From positions 10,638,092 through 10,702,091 of the forward strand of contig CM043001.1 in the NCBI GenBank assembly GCA_023678885.1: a stretch of 64,000 nucleotides of DNA, read 5' to 3'. The DNA comes from Pogostemon cablin. Lineage: Eukaryota; Streptophyta; Magnoliopsida; Lamiales; Lamiaceae. Under the pieces are notes generated by a model that did not search any database, had not been told where the DNA came from, and was given only the letters and a program-made list of their open reading frames with translations. A program made the translations under genes and the position numbers. How positions within the stretch are numbered: position 1 is the first letter of the stretch; each line of letters starts with the position of its first letter. Shown here piece after piece: positions 27,773 through 43,500 of the stretch.

Positions 27773-30700
27773 ATGCTTATTCACTCATTACGGTCAACAT
27801 TTACATTGTTTCGATGCATATTTCCTTCATTTTGATGCTCATTCACTCATTACGATCAATATTCCCTTTTTTTCGAAGCATATTTCCTTCATTTTGATGC
27901 TCATTCACTCATTACGATCAATATTTCCTTTGTTTCGATGAATATTTCCTTCATTTCGATGCTCATTCACTCTTAACGATATACATTTCCTTTGTTTTGA
28001 TGCATATTCCTTCATTTTGATGCTCATTCACTCATTACGATCAACATTTCCTTTGTTTCGATGCATATTTCCTTCATTTTGATGATTATTCACTCGTTAT
28101 GATCAACATTTCCTTTGTTTCGATGCATATTTCCTTCATTTTGATGCTCATTCACTCATTACGATCAACATTTCCTTTGTTTTGATGCATATTCCTTCAT
28201 TTTTATGCTCATTCACTCATTACGATCAACATTTCCTTTGTTTCGATGCGTATTTCCTTCATTTTGATGCTTATTCGTTCATTACAGTCGACATTTCCTT
28301 TGTTTCGAAGCACATATCCTTCATTTTGATGCTCATTCACTCATGACGATCAACATTTCCTTTTTTTCGATGCATATATCCTTCATTTTGTAGATCATTC
28401 ACTCATTGCGATCAACATTTCCTTCATTTCGATGCATATTCCTTCATGTTGATGTTTATTCACTCATTAGTATCAATATTTCCTTTGTTTCGATGTATAT
28501 TTCCTTTATTTTGATGTTCATTCACTCATTGCGATCAACATTTCCTTTCTTTCGATGCATATTCCTTCATTTTGATGCTCAATCACTCATTACGATCAAC
28601 ATTTCCTTTATTTCGATGCATATTTTCTTAATGTTGATGCTAATTCACTCATTACGATCAACATTTACTTCATTTCGATGCATATTACTTCATGTTGATG
28701 TTCATTAACTCATTACGATCAAAATTTCTTTCATTTCGATGCATATTTCCTCGATTTTGATGCTCATTCACTCGTTACGATCAACATTTCCTTTTTTTCG
28801 ATGCATAATACCTTCATTTTGATGCTCATTCACTCATTACAATCATTATTTCCTTCATTTGGATGCATATTCCTTCATTTTGACGCTAATTCACTCATTA
28901 CGATCAACATTTTCTTTGTTTCGATGCATATTTTCTTTATTTCCATGCATATTTCCTTTGTTTCGATGCCTATTCGTTCATTTTGATCTCATTCACTCAT
29001 TAGGATCAACATTTCATTTGTTTCGATGCATATTTCCTATATTTTGATGCTCATTCACTCATTACGATCAGCATTTCATTTTTTCGATGCATATTCCATT
29101 ATTTTGATTCTCATTCACTCATTACGATCATCATTTCTTTTGTTTCGATGCATATTTCCTTCATTTTGATGCGTATTTCCTTTGTTTGGATGCATATTAC
29201 TTCATTTTGATGCTCATTCACTCATTACGTTCATTATTTCATTTGTTTCGATGTATATTTCCTTCATTTTGATGCTCATTTACTCATTATGATCAACATT
29301 TACTTCATTTCGATGCATATTCCTTAATTTTGATGCTTATTCACTCATTACGATCAACATTTCCTTTGTTTCGAGGCATATTTCTATCAATTTGATGCTC
29401 ATTCACTCATTACCATCGACATTTCCTTCATTTCGATGCATATTTCCTTCATTTTGATGTTCATTCACTCATTAAGATCTACATTTCCTTCATTTCAATG
29501 CATATTATTTAATTTTGATGCTCATTCACTTTTCCTCTGTTTTGATGCATATTCCTTTATTTCGATGCTCATTTACTAATTACGATCAACATTTCCTTTG
29601 TTTAGATGTTTATTTCCTTCATTTTGATGCTTATTCACTCATTACGATCAACATTTACATTTTTCGATGCATATTTCCTACATTTTGATGCTCATTCACT
29701 CATTACGATCAAATCCCCTTTGTTTTGAAGAATATTTCCTTCATTTTGATGCTCATTCACTCATTACGATCAACATTTCCTTTGTTTCGATGAATATTTC
29801 TTCTATTTCGATGCTCATTCACTCATTATGATCAGCATATCCTTTCTTTCGATGCATATTTCCTTCATTTTGATGCTCATTCACTCATTATGATCAACAT
29901 TTCCTTTATTTCGATACATATATCATTCATTTTGATGCTCATTCACTCATTACGATGCACATTTCCTTTGTTTTGATGCATATTCCTTCATTTTTGAAGC
30001 TCATTCACTCATTACGATCAACATTTCTTTGTTTCGGTGCGTATTTCCTTCATTTTTATGCTTATTCGTTCATTACAAAATCAACATTTCCTTTGTTTCA
30101 ATGCATATTTCTTTAATTTTGATGCTCATTCACTCATTACGATGAACATTTCCTTTGTTTTGATGCATATTCCTTCAGTTTGATGCTCATTCACTCATTG
30201 CGATCAACATTTCCTTTGTTTCGATGCTTATTTCCTTCATTTTGATGCTTATTCGTTCATTACGGTCGACATTTCCATTGTTTCGATGCATATTTCCTTC
30301 ATTTTCATGCTCATTCACTCATTACGATCAACATTTACTTTTTTCGATGCATATATCCTTCATTTTGTAGATCATTTACTCATTGCGAGCAACATTTCCT
30401 TCATTTTGATGCATATTCCTTCATGTTGATGTTTATTCACTCATTATGATCAATATTTCCTTTGTTTCGATGCATATTTCCTTCATGTTGATGCTCATTC
30501 ACTCATTATGATCAACATTTCCTTTTTTTCGATGCATATTTCCTTCATTTTGATGCTCATTCACTCATTGCAATCAACATTTCCTTTCTTTCGATGCATA
30601 TTCCTTCATTTTGATGCTCAATCACTCATTACGATCAAAATTTTCTTTATTTCGAGGCATATTTCATTCATTTTGATGATCATTCATTCATTACGATCAA

Positions 30701-31105
30701 TATTTCCTTCATTTCGATGCATATTACTACGTGTTGATGCTCATTAATTCATTACGATTTACATTTCCTTTGTTTCGATGAAAATATCCTTCATTTTGAT
30801 GCTAATTCACTTATTACGATTAACATTTCCTTCATTTCGATGCATATTCCTTCATTTTGATGCTCATTCACTCATTACGATCAGCATTTCCTTTGTTTAG
30901 ATGTATATTTCCTCCATTTTGATGCTCATTCACTCATTACGATCTACATTTCCCTCAATTCAATGCATATTACTTCATTTTGATGCTCATTCAGTCTTTA
31001 CGATTAACATTTCCTCTGTTTCGATGCATATTCCTTCATTTCGATGCTCATTTACTAATTACGATCAGCATTTCCTTTGTTTAGATGCTTATTTACTTCA
31101 TTTTG
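27773..31105 (+). repeat. 3333-bp higher-order repeat, copy 2
   Basis: Second full unit, near-identical to the preceding one by eye, with scattered single-base changes (for example TTACAGTCAACAATTAC at 31123 where the first unit has TTACGGTCAACATTTAC). The register continues for about 640 bp into a third, partial unit. Confidence 0.85.
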
Positions 31106-31740
31106 ATGCTTATTCACTCATTACAGTCAACAATTACATTGTTTCGATGCATATTTCCTTCATTTTGATGCTCATTCACTCATTACGATCAATATTCCCT
31201 TTGTTTCGAAGCATATTTCCTTCATTTTGATGCTCATTCACTCATTACAATCAATATTTCCTTTGTTTCGATGAATATTTCCTTCATTTCGATGCTCATT
31301 CACTCTTAACGATATACATTTCCTTTGTTTTGATGCATATTCCTTCATTTTGATGCTCATTCACTCATTACGATCAACATTTCCTTTGTTTCGATGCATA
31401 TTTCCTTCATTTTGATGATTATTCACTCATTATGATCAACATTTCCTATGTTTCGATGCATATTTCCTTCATTTTGATGCTCATTCACTCATTACGATCA
31501 ACATTTCCTTTGTTTTGATGCATATTCCTTCATTTTTATGCTCATTCACTCATTACGATCAACATTTCCTTTGTTTTGATGCGTATTTCCTTCATTTTGA
31601 TGCTTATTCGTTCATTACAGTCGGCATTTCCTTTGTTTCGAAGCACATATCCTTCATTTTGATGCTCATTCACTCATGACGATCAACATTTCCTTTTTTT
31701 CGATGCATATATCCTTCATTTTGTAGATCATTCACTCATT
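31106..31740 (+). repeat. 3333-bp higher-order repeat, partial copy 3
   Basis: The beginning of a third unit, in register with 24440 and 27773. It follows the first two up to about the TTTTGTAGATCATTC marker (about 31719). Past that point the sequence follows the 8.2-10.4-kb type instead. The switch is a boundary between two HOR registers. Confidence 0.7.
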
Positions 31741-34559
31741 GCGATCAACATTTCCTTCATTTTGATGCATATTCCTTAATGTTGATGTTTATTCACTCAT
31801 TATGATCAACATTTTCTTTGTTTCGATGCATATTTCCTTCATTTTGATGCTCATTCACTCATTACGATCAACATTTCCTTTCTTTCTATGCATATTTCCA
31901 TCTTTTTATGCTCATTCACTCATTGCCATCAGCATTTCCTTTCTTTCGATGTATATTCCTTCATTTTGATGCTCATTCACTCATTATGATCAACATTTCC
32001 TTTATTTCGAGGCATATTTCCTTCATTTTGATGATCTTCACTCATTACGTTCAAAATTTCTTTCATTTCGATGCATATTTCCCTGATTTTGATGCTCATT
32101 CACTCATTATGATCAACATTTCCTTTGTTTCGATGCATAATACCTTTATTTTGATGCACATTCACTCATTACAATCATTATTTCCTTCATTTGGATGCAT
32201 ATTCCTTCATTTCAATGCTCATTCACTCATTACGATCAACATTTTTTTTGTTTCGATGCATATTTTCTTTATTTCGATGCATATTACCCTTCCTTTGGAT
32301 GCCTATTCCTTCATTTTGAGCTCATTCACTCATTACGATCAACATTTCCTATGTTTCGATGCATATTTCCTTCATTTTGATGCTCATTCATTCGTTATGA
32401 TCAACATTTCCTTTCTTTCGATGTATATTTCCTATATTTTGATGCTCATTCACTCATTACGATCAGCATTTCATTTTTTCGATGCATGTTCCATTATTTT
32501 GATTCTCATTCACTCATTACGATTATCATTTTCTTTATTTCGATGTATATTTTATTCATTTTTATGCGTATTTCCTTTGTTTGGATGCATATTACTTCAT
32601 TTTGATGCTCATTCACTCATTACGTTCATTATTTCCTTCGTTTCGATGCATATTTCCTTTATTTTGATGCTCATTCACTCATTACGATTAACATTTCCTT
32701 TATTTCGATGCATATTGCCTTCGTTTTGATGCTCATTAACTCATTACGATCGACATTTACTTCATTTCGATGTATATTCCTTAATTTTGATGCTCATTCA
32801 CTCATTACGATCAACATTTCCTTCATTTCGATGCATATTTCCCTCAATTTGATGCTCATTCACTCATTACGATCGACATTTCCTTCGTTTCGATGCATAT
32901 TCCTTTATTTTGATTTTCATTCACTCATTATGATCAACATTTTATTTGTTTCGATGCATATTTCCTTCATTTTGATGCTCATTCACTCATTACGATCAAT
33001 ATTTCCTTCTTTTCGATGCATATTTCCTTTATTTTGATCAACATTTCTTTTGTTTCGATGCATATTTTCTTCATTTTGATGCTCATTCACTCATTACGAA
33101 CAACATTTCCTTAATTTCGATTCATATTCCTTAATTTTGATGCTCATTCACCCCTTACGATCAGCATTTCCTTTGTTTCGATGCATATTTCCTTCATTTT
33201 GATGCTCATTCACTCATTAAGATCTACATTTCCTTCATTTCAATGCATATTACTTCATTTTGATGCTCATTCACTCGTTACGATGAACATTTCCTCTGTT
33301 TCGATGCATATTCCTTCATTTCGATGCTCATTTACTAATTACGATCAATATTTCCTTTGTTTAGATGCTTATTTCCTTCATTTTGATGCTTATTCACTCA
33401 TTACGATCAACATTTACAATGTTTCGATGCATATTTCTTCCATTTTGATGCTCATTCACTCATTACGATCAACATTCCCTTTGTTTTGAAGAATATTTCC
33501 TTTATTTTGATGCTCATTCACTCATTACGATCAACATTTCTTTTGTTTTGATGAATATTTCCTTCATTTCGATGCTCATTCACTCATTATGATCAACATA
33601 TCCTTTTTTTCGATGCATATTTCCTTCATTATGATGCTCATTCACTCATTACGATCAACATTTCCTTTATTTCGATACATATATCCTTCATTTTGATGCT
33701 CATTCACTTATTACGATGCACATTTCGTTTGTTTTGATGCATATTCCTTCATTTTGATGCTCATTCACTCATTACGATCAACATTTCTTTGTTTCGATGC
33801 ATATTTCCTTCATTTTTATGCTAATTCGTTTATTACAAAATCAACATTTCCTTTGTTTCAATGCATATTTCCTTCATTTTGATTATCATTCACTCATTAT
33901 GATCAACATTTCCTTTGTTTCAATGAATATTTCCTTCATTTTGATGCTCATTCACTCATTACGATCAACATTTCCTTTTTTCGATGCATATATCCTTCAT
34001 TTTGTAGAGCATTTACTCATTGCGAGCAACATTTCCTTCATTTCGATGCATATTCCTTCATGTTGATGTTTATTTACTCATTATGATCAACATTTCCTTT
34101 GTTTCGATACATATTTCCTTCATTTTGATGCTCATTCACTCATTACGATCAACATTTCATTTTTTTCGATGCATATTTCCTTCATTTTGTAGATCATTCA
34201 CTCATTGCGATCAACATTTCCTTTCTTTCGATGCATATTCCTTCATTTGATGCTCAATCACTCATTACGATCAATATTTCCTTTATTTCGAGGCATATTT
34301 CCTTCATTTTGAAGTAATATGCATCGAAAATGAAGGAAATTTTCTTTCATTTCGATGCATATTACTTCATGTTTATGCTCACTAATTCATTACGATTTAC
34401 ATTTCCTTTGTTTCGATGAAAATTTCCTTAATTTTGATGCTCATTCACTTATTACGATCAACATTTCCTTCATTTCGATGCATATTCCTTCATTTTGATG
34501 CTCATTCACTCATTACGATCAGCATTTCCTTCGTTTAGATGCTCATTCACTCATTGCCA
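31741..34559 (+). repeat. Satellite segment paralogous to about 8.2-10.37 kb, plus transition
   Basis: From here to about 33955 the succession of variant monomers matches 8.2-10.37 kb at an offset of 23585 bp. After that come monomers like those at 6.9-7.3 kb and 10.6-10.9 kb, then a fold-back palindrome at 34310-34369. The 1458-bp HOR begins near 34560. Confidence 0.7.
34310..34369. repeat. Imperfect 30-bp fold-back palindrome within the satellite
   Basis: The left arm (34310-34339, beginning TGAAGTAATATGCATCG) is the reverse complement of the right arm (34341-34369, ending CGATGCATATTACTTCA), with one mismatch and one single-base length difference. It is the only place in the array where I see minus-strand satellite sequence. 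It could extrude as a hairpin and may record a strand-switch during replication or a very small inversion. Confidence 0.9.
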
Positions 34560-37500
34560 TCAACATTTCCTTTGTTTCGATGCATATTTTTTCATTTTGA
34601 TGCTCATTCACTCATTACGAACAACATTTCCTTCATTTCGATTCATATTCCTTAATTTTGATGCTCATTCACTCCTTACGATCAGCATTTCCTTTGTTTC
34701 GATGCATATTTCCTTCATTTTGTTGCTTATTCACTCATTAAGATCTACATTTCCTTCATTTCAATGCATATTACTTCATTTTGATGCTCATTCAGTCAGT
34801 ACGATGAACATTTCCTCTGTTTCGATGCATATTCCTTCATTTCGATGCTCATTTACTAATTACGATCAACATTTCCTTTGTTTAGATGCTTATTTCCTTT
34901 ATTTTGATGCTTATTCACTCATTACGATCAACATTTACATTGTTTCGATGCATATTTCCTTCATTTTGATGCTCATTCACTCATTACGATCAACATTCCC
35001 TTTGTTTCGAAGCATATTTCCTTCATTTTGATGCTCATTCACTCATTATGATCAACATATCCTTTCTTTCGATGCATATTTTCTTCGTTTTGATGCTCAT
35101 TCACTCATTACGATCAATAGTTCCTTTGTTTCGATGCATATATCTGTTATTTTGATGCTCATTCACTCTTTACGATACACATTTCCTTTGTTTTAATGCA
35201 TATTCCTTCATTTTGATGCTCATTCAGTCATTACGATCAATATTTCCTTTGTTTCGATGCATATTTCCTTCATTTGGATGATCATTCACTCATTATGTTC
35301 AACATTTCCTTTGTTTCGATGCATATTTCCTTCATTTTGATGCTCAATCACTCATTACGATGAACATTTCCTTTGTTTTGATGCATATTCTTTCATTTTG
35401 ATGCTCATTCACTCATTACGATTAACATTTCCTTTGTTTCGATGCGTATTTCCTTCATTTTGATGCTCATTCACTCATTAAGATCAATATTTCCTTCATT
35501 TCGATGCATATTACTTCATGTTTATGCTCACTAATTCATTACGATTTACATTTCCTTTGTTTCGATGAAAATTTCCTTCATTTTGATGCTCATTCACTTA
35601 TTACGATCAACATTTCCTTCATTTCGATGCATATTCCTTCATTTTGATGCTCATTCACTCATTACGATCAGCATTTCCTTCGTTTAGATGCATATTTCCT
35701 CCATTTTGATGTTCATTCACTTATTACGATCTACATTTCTCTCAATTCAATGCATATTACTTCATTTTGATGCTCATTCAGTCAGTACGATGAACATTTC
35801 CTCTGTTTCGATGCATATTCCTTCATTTCGATGCTCATTTACTAATTACGATCAACATTTCCTTTGTTTAGATGCTTATTTCCTTTATTTTGATGCTTAT
35901 TCACTCATTACGATCAACATTTACATTGTTTCGATGAATATTTCCTTCATTTTGATGCTCATTCACTCATTACGATCAACATTTCCTTCTTTTCGATGCA
36001 TATTTCCTTCACTTTGATCAACATTTCCTTTGTTTCGATACATATTTTCTTCATTTTGATGCTCATTCACTCATTACGAACAACATTTCCTTCATTTCGA
36101 TTCATATTCCTTAATTTTTATGCTCATTCACTCCTTACGATCAGCATTTCCTTTGTTTCGATGCATATTTCCTTCATTTTGTTGCTCATTCACTCATTAA
36201 GATCTACATTTCCTTCATTTCAATGCATATTAATTCATTTTGATGCTCATTCAGTCAGTACGATGAACATTTCCTATGTTTCGATGCATATTCCTTCATT
36301 TCGATGCTCATTTACTAATTACGATCAACATTTCCTTTGTTTAGATGCTTATTTCCTTTATTTGATGCTTATTCACTCATTACGATCAACATTTACATTG
36401 TTTCGATGCATATTTCCTTCATTTTGATGCTCATTCACTCATTACGGTCAACATTCCCTTTGTTTCGAAGCATATTTCCTTCATTTTGATGCTCATTCAC
36501 TCATTATGATCAACATATCCTTTCTTTCAATGCATATTTTCTTCGTTTTGATGCTCATTCACTCATTACGATCAATTGTTCCTTTGTTTCGATGCATATA
36601 TCTGTTATTTTGATGCTCATTCACTCTTTACGATACACATTTCCTTTGTTTTAATGCATATTCCTTCATTTTGATGCTCATTCAGTCATTACGATCAATA
36701 TTTCCTTTGTTTCGATGCATATTTCCTTCATTTGGATGATCATTCACTCATTATGTTCAACATTTCCTTTGTTTCGATGCATATTTCCTTCATTTTGATG
36801 CTCATTCACTCATTACGATGAACATTTCCTTTGTTTTGATGCATATTCTTTCATTTTGATGCTCATTCACTCATTACGATTAACATTTCCTTTGTTTCGA
36901 TGCGTATTTCCTTCATTTTGATGCTCATTCACTCATTAAGATCAATATTTCTTTCATTTCGATGCATATTACTTCATGTTTATGCTCACTAATTCATTAC
37001 GATTTACATTTCCTTTGTTTCGATGAAAATTTCCATCATTTTGATGCTCATTCACTTATTACGATCAACATTTCCTTCATTTCGATGCATATTCCTTCAT
37101 TTTGATGCTCATTCACTCATTACGATCAGCATTTCCTTCGTTTAGATGCATATTTCCTCCATTTTGATGTTCATTCACTTATTACGATCTACATTTCTCT
37201 CAATTCAATGCATATTTCTTAATTTTGAAGCTCATTCAGTCTGTACGATGAACATTTCCTCTGTTTCGATGCATATTCCTTCATTTCGATGCTCATTTAC
37301 TAATTACGATCAACATTTCCTTTGTTTAGATGCTTATTTCCTTTATTTTGATGCTTATTCACTCATTACGATCAACATTTACATTGTTTCGAGCATATTT
37401 CCTTCATTTTGATGCTCATTCACTCATTATGATCAACATTTCCTTCTTTTCGATGCATATTTCCTTCACTTTGATCAACATTTCCTTTGTTTCGATGCAT

Positions 37501-40500
37501 ATTTTCTTCATTTTGATGCTCATTCACTCATTACGAACAACATTTCCTTCATTTCGATTCATATTCCTTAATTTTGATGCTCATTACCTCCTTACGATCA
37601 GCATTTCCTTTGTTTCGATGCATATTTCCTTCATTTTGTTGCTCATTCACTCATTAAGATCTACATTTCATTCATTTCAATGCATATTACTTCATTTTGA
37701 TGCTTATTCAGGCAGTACGATGAACATTTCCTCTGTTTCGATGCATATTCCTTCATTTCGATGCTCATTTACTAATTACGATCAACATTTCCTTTGTTTA
37801 GATGCTTATTTCCTTTATTTTGATGCTTATTCACTCATTACGATCAACATTTACATTGTTTCGATGCATATTTCCTTCATTTTGATGCTCATTCACTCAT
37901 TACGATCAACATTCCCTTTGTTTCGAAGCATATTTCCTTCATTTTGATGCTCATTCACTCATTATGATCAACATATCCTTTCGTTCGATGCATATTTTCT
38001 TCGTTTTGATGCTCATTCACTCATTACGATCAATAGTTCCTTTGTTTCGATGCATATATCTGTTATTTTGATGCTCATTCACTCTTTACGATACACATTT
38101 CCTTTGTTTTAATGCATATTCCTTCATTTTGATGCTCATTCAGTCATTACGATCAATATTTCCTTTGTTTCGATGCATATTTCCTTCATTTGGATGATCA
38201 TTCACTCATTATGTTCAACATTTCCTTTGTTTCGATGCATATTTCCTTCATTTTGATGCTCATTCACTCATTACGATGAACATTTCCTTTGTTTTGATGC
38301 ATATTCTTTCATTTTGATGCTCATTCACTCATTACGATTAACATTTCCTTTGTTTCGATGCGTATTTCCTTCATTTTGATGCTCATTCACTCATTAAGAT
38401 CAATATTTCCTTCATTTCGATGCATATTACTTCATGTTTATGCTCACTAATTCATTACGATTTACATTTCCTTTGTTTCGATGAAAATTTCCTTCATTTT
38501 GATGCTCATTCACTTATTACGATCAACATTTCCTTCATTTCGATGCATATTCCTTCATTTTGATGCTCATTCACTCATTACGATCAGCATTTCCTTCGTT
38601 TAGATGCATATTTCCTCCATTTTGATGTTCATTCACTTATTACGATCTACATTTCTCTCAATTCAATGCATATTACTTCATTTTGATGCTCATTCAGTCA
38701 GTACGATGAACATTTCCTCTGTTTCGATGCATATTCCTTCATTTCGATGCTCATTTACTAATTACGATCAACATTTCCTTTGTTTAGATGCTTATTTCCT
38801 TTATTTTGATGCTTATTCACTCATTACGATCAACATTTACATTGTTTCGATGAATATTTTCTTCATTTTGATGCTCATTCACTCATTACGATCAACATTT
38901 CCTTCTTTTCGATGCATATTTCCTTCACTTTGATCAACATTTCCTTTGTTTCGATACATATTTTCTTCATTTTGATGCTCATTCACTCATTACGAACAAC
39001 ATTTCCTTCATTTCGATTCATATTCCTTAATTTTGATGCTCATTCACTCCTTACGATCAGCATTTCCTTTGTTTCGATGCATATTTCCTTCATTTTGTTG
39101 CTCATTCACTCATTAAGATCTACATTTCCTTCATTTCAATGCATATTAATTCATTTTGATGCTCATTCAGTCAGTACGATGAACATTTCCTCTGTTTCGA
39201 TGCATATTCCTTCATTTCGATGCTCATTTACTAATTACGATCAACATTTCCTTTGTTTAGATGCTTATTTCCTTTATTTGATGCTTATTCACTCATTACG
39301 ATCAACATTTACATTGTTTCGATGCATATTTCCTTCATTTTGATGCTCATTCACTCATTACGGTCAACATTCCCTTTGTTTCGAAGCATATTTCCTTCAT
39401 TTTGATGCTCATTCACTCATTATGATCAACATATCCTTTCTTTCAATGCATATTTTCTTCGTTTTGATGCTCATTCACTCATTACGATCAATAGTTCCTT
39501 TGTTTCGATGCATATATCTGTTATTTTGATGCTCATTCACTCTTTACGATACACATTTCCTTTGTTTTAATGCATATTCCTTCATTTTGATGCTCATTCA
39601 GTCATTACGATCAATATTTCCTTTGTTTCGATGCATATTTCCTTCATTTGGATGATCATTCACTCATTATGTTCAACATTTCCTTTGTTTCGATGCATAT
39701 TTCCTTCATTTTGATGCTCATTCACTCATTACGATGAACATTTCCTTTGTTTTGATGCATATTCTTTCATTTTGATGCTCATTCACTCATTACGATTAAC
39801 ATTTCCTTTGTTTCGATGCGTATTTCCTTCATTTTGATGCTCATTCACTCATTAAGATCAATATTTCTTTCATTTCGATGCATATTACTTCATGTTTATG
39901 CTCACTAATTCATTACGATTTACATTTCCTTTGTTTCGATGAAAATTTCCTTCATTTTGATGCTCATTCACTTATTACGATCAACATTTCCTTCATTTCG
40001 ATGCATATTCCTTCATTTTGATGCTCATTCACTCATTACGATCAGCATTTCCTTCGTTTAGATGCATATTTCCTCCATTTTGATGTTCATTCACTTATTA
40101 CGATCTACATTTCTCTCAATTCAATGCATATTTCTTAATTTTGAAGCTCATTCAGTCTGTACGATGAACATTTCCTCTGTTTCGATGCATATTCCTTCAT
40201 TTCGATGCTCATTTACTAATTACGATCAACATTTCCTTTGTTTAGATGCTTATTTCCTTTATTTTGATGCTTATTCACTCATTACGATCAACATTTACAT
40301 TGTTTCGAGCATATTTCCTTCATTTTGATGCTCATTCACTCATTATGATCAACATTTCCTTCTTTTCGATGCATATTTCCTTCACTTTGATCAACATTTC
40401 CTTTGTTTCGATGCATATTTTCTTCATTTTGATGCTCATTCACTCATTACGAACAACATTTCCTTCATTTCGATTCATATTCCTTAATTTTGATGCTCAT

Positions 40501-43500
40501 TACCTCCTTACGATCAGCATTTCCTTTGTTTCGATGCATATTTCCTTCATTTTGTTGCTCATTCACTCATTAAGATCTACATTTCATTCATTTCAATGCA
40601 TATTACTTCATTTTGATGCTTATTCAGGCAGTACGATGAACATTTCCTCTGTTTCGATGCATATTCCTTCATTTCGATGCTCATTTACTAATTACGATCA
40701 ACATTTCCTTTGTTTAGATGCTTATTTCCTTTATTTTGATGCTTATTCACTCATTACGATCAACATTTACATTGTTTCGATGCATATTTCCTTCATTTTG
40801 ATGCTCATTCACTCATTACGATCAACATTCCCTTTGTTTCGAAGCATATTTCCTTCATTTTGATGCTCATTCACTCATTATGATCAACATATCCTTTCGT
40901 TCGATGCATATTTTCTTCGTTTTGATGCTCATTCACTCATTACGATCAATAGTTCCTTTGTTTCGATGCATATATCTGTTATTTTGATGCTCATTCACTC
41001 TTTACGATACACATTTCCTTTGTTTTAATGCATATTCCTTCATTTTGATGCTCATTCAGTCATTACGATCAATATTTCCTTTGTTTCGATGCATATTTCC
41101 TTCATTTGGATGATCATTCACTCATTATGTTCAACATTTCCTTTGTTTCGATGCATATTTCCTTCATTTTGATGCTCATTCACTCATTACGATGAACATT
41201 TCCTTTGTTTTGATGCATATTCTTTCATTTTGATGCTCATTCACTCATTACGATTAACATTTCCTTTGTTTCGATGCGTATTTCCTTCATTTTGATGCTC
41301 ATTCACTCATTAAGATCAATATTTCCTTCATTTCGATGCATATTACTTCATGTTTATGCTCACTAATTCATTACGATTTACATTTCCTTTGTTTCGATGA
41401 AAATTTCCTTCATTTTGATGCTCATTCACTTATTACGATCAACATTTCCTTCATTTCGATGCATATTCCTTCATTTTGATGCTCATTCACTCATTACGAT
41501 CAGCATTTCCTTCGTTTAGATGCATATTTCCTCCATTTTGATGTTCATTCACTTATTACGATCTACATTTCTCTCAATTCAATGCATATTACTTCATTTT
41601 GATGCTCATTCAGTCAGTACGATGAACATTTCCTCTGTTTCGATGCATATTCCTTCATTTCGATGCTCATTTACTAATTACGATCAACATTTCCTTTGTT
41701 TAGATGCTTATTTCCTTTATTTTGATGCTTATTCACTCATTACGATCAACATTTACATTGTTTCGATGAATATTTCCTTCATTTTGATGCTCATTCACTC
41801 ATTACGATCAACATTTCCTTCTTTTCGATGCATATTTCCTTCACTTTGATCAACATTTCCTTTGTTTCGATACATATTTTCTTCATTTTGATGCTCATTC
41901 ACTCATTACGAACAACATTTCCTTCATTTCGATTCATATTCCTTAATTTTGATGCTCATTCACTCCTTACGATCAGCATTTCCTTTGTTTCGATGCATAT
42001 TTCCTTCATTTTGTTGCTCATTCACTCATTAAGATCTACATTTCCTTCATTTCAATGCATATTAATTCATTTTGATGCTCATTCAGTCAGTACGATGAAC
42101 ATTTCCTCTGTTTCGATGCATATTCCTTCATTTCGATGCTCATTTACTAATTACGATCAACATTTCCTTTGTTTAGATGCTTATTTCCTTTATTTGATGC
42201 TTATTCACTCATTACGATCAACATTTACATTGTTTCGATGCATATTTCCTTCATTTTGATGCTCATTCACTCATTACGGTCAACATTCCCTTTGTTTCGA
42301 AGCATATTTCCTTCATTTTGATGCTCATTCACTCATTATGATCAACATATCCTTTCTTTCAATGCATATTTTCTTCGTTTTGATGCTCATTCACTCATTA
42401 CGATCAATAGTTCCTTTGTTTCGATGCATATATCTGTTATTTTGATGCTCATTCACTCTTTACGATACACATTTCCTTTGTTTTAATGCATATTCCTTCA
42501 TTTTGATGCTCATTCAGTCATTACGATCAATATTTCCTTTGTTTCGATGCATATTTCCTTCATTTGGATGATCATTCACTCATTATGTTCAACATTTCCT
42601 TTGTTTCGATGCATATTTCCTTCATTTGATGCTCATTCACTCATTACGATGAACATTTCCTTTGTTTTGATGCATATTCTTTCATTTTGATGCTCATTCA
42701 CTCATTACGATTAACATTTCCTTTGTTTCGATGCGTATTTCCTTCATTTTGATGCTCATTCACTCATTAAGATCAATATTTCTTTCATTTCGATGCATAT
42801 TACTTCATGTTTATGCTCACTAATTCATTACGATTTACATTTCCTTTGTTTCGATGAAAATTTCCTTCATTTTGATGCTCATTCACTTATTACGATCAAC
42901 ATTTCCTTCATTTCGATGCATATTCCTTCATTTTGATGCTCATTCACTCATTACGATCAGCATTTCCTTCGTTTAGATGCATATTTCCTCCATTTTGATG
43001 TTCATTCACTTATTACGATCTACATTTCTCTCAATTCAATGCATATTTCTTAATTTTGAAGCTCATTCAGTCTGTACGATGAACATTTCCTCTGTTTCGA
43101 TGCATATTCCTTCATTTCGATGCTCATTTACTAATTACGATCAACATTTCCTTTGTTTAGATGCTTATTTCCTTTATTTTGATGCTTATTCACTCATTAC
43201 GATCAACATTTACATTGTTTCGAGCATATTTCCTTCATTTTGATGCTCATTCACTCATTATGATCAACATTTCCTTCTTTTCGATGCATATTTCCTTCAC
43301 TTTGATCAACATTTCCTTTGTTTCGATGCATATTTTCTTCATTTTGATGCTCATTCACTCATTACGAACAACATTTCCTTCATTTCGATTCATATTCCTT
43401 AATTTTGATGCTCATTACCTCCTTACGATCAGCATTTCCTTTGTTTCGATGCATATTTCCTTCATTTTGTTGCTCATTCACTCATTAAGATCTACATTTC

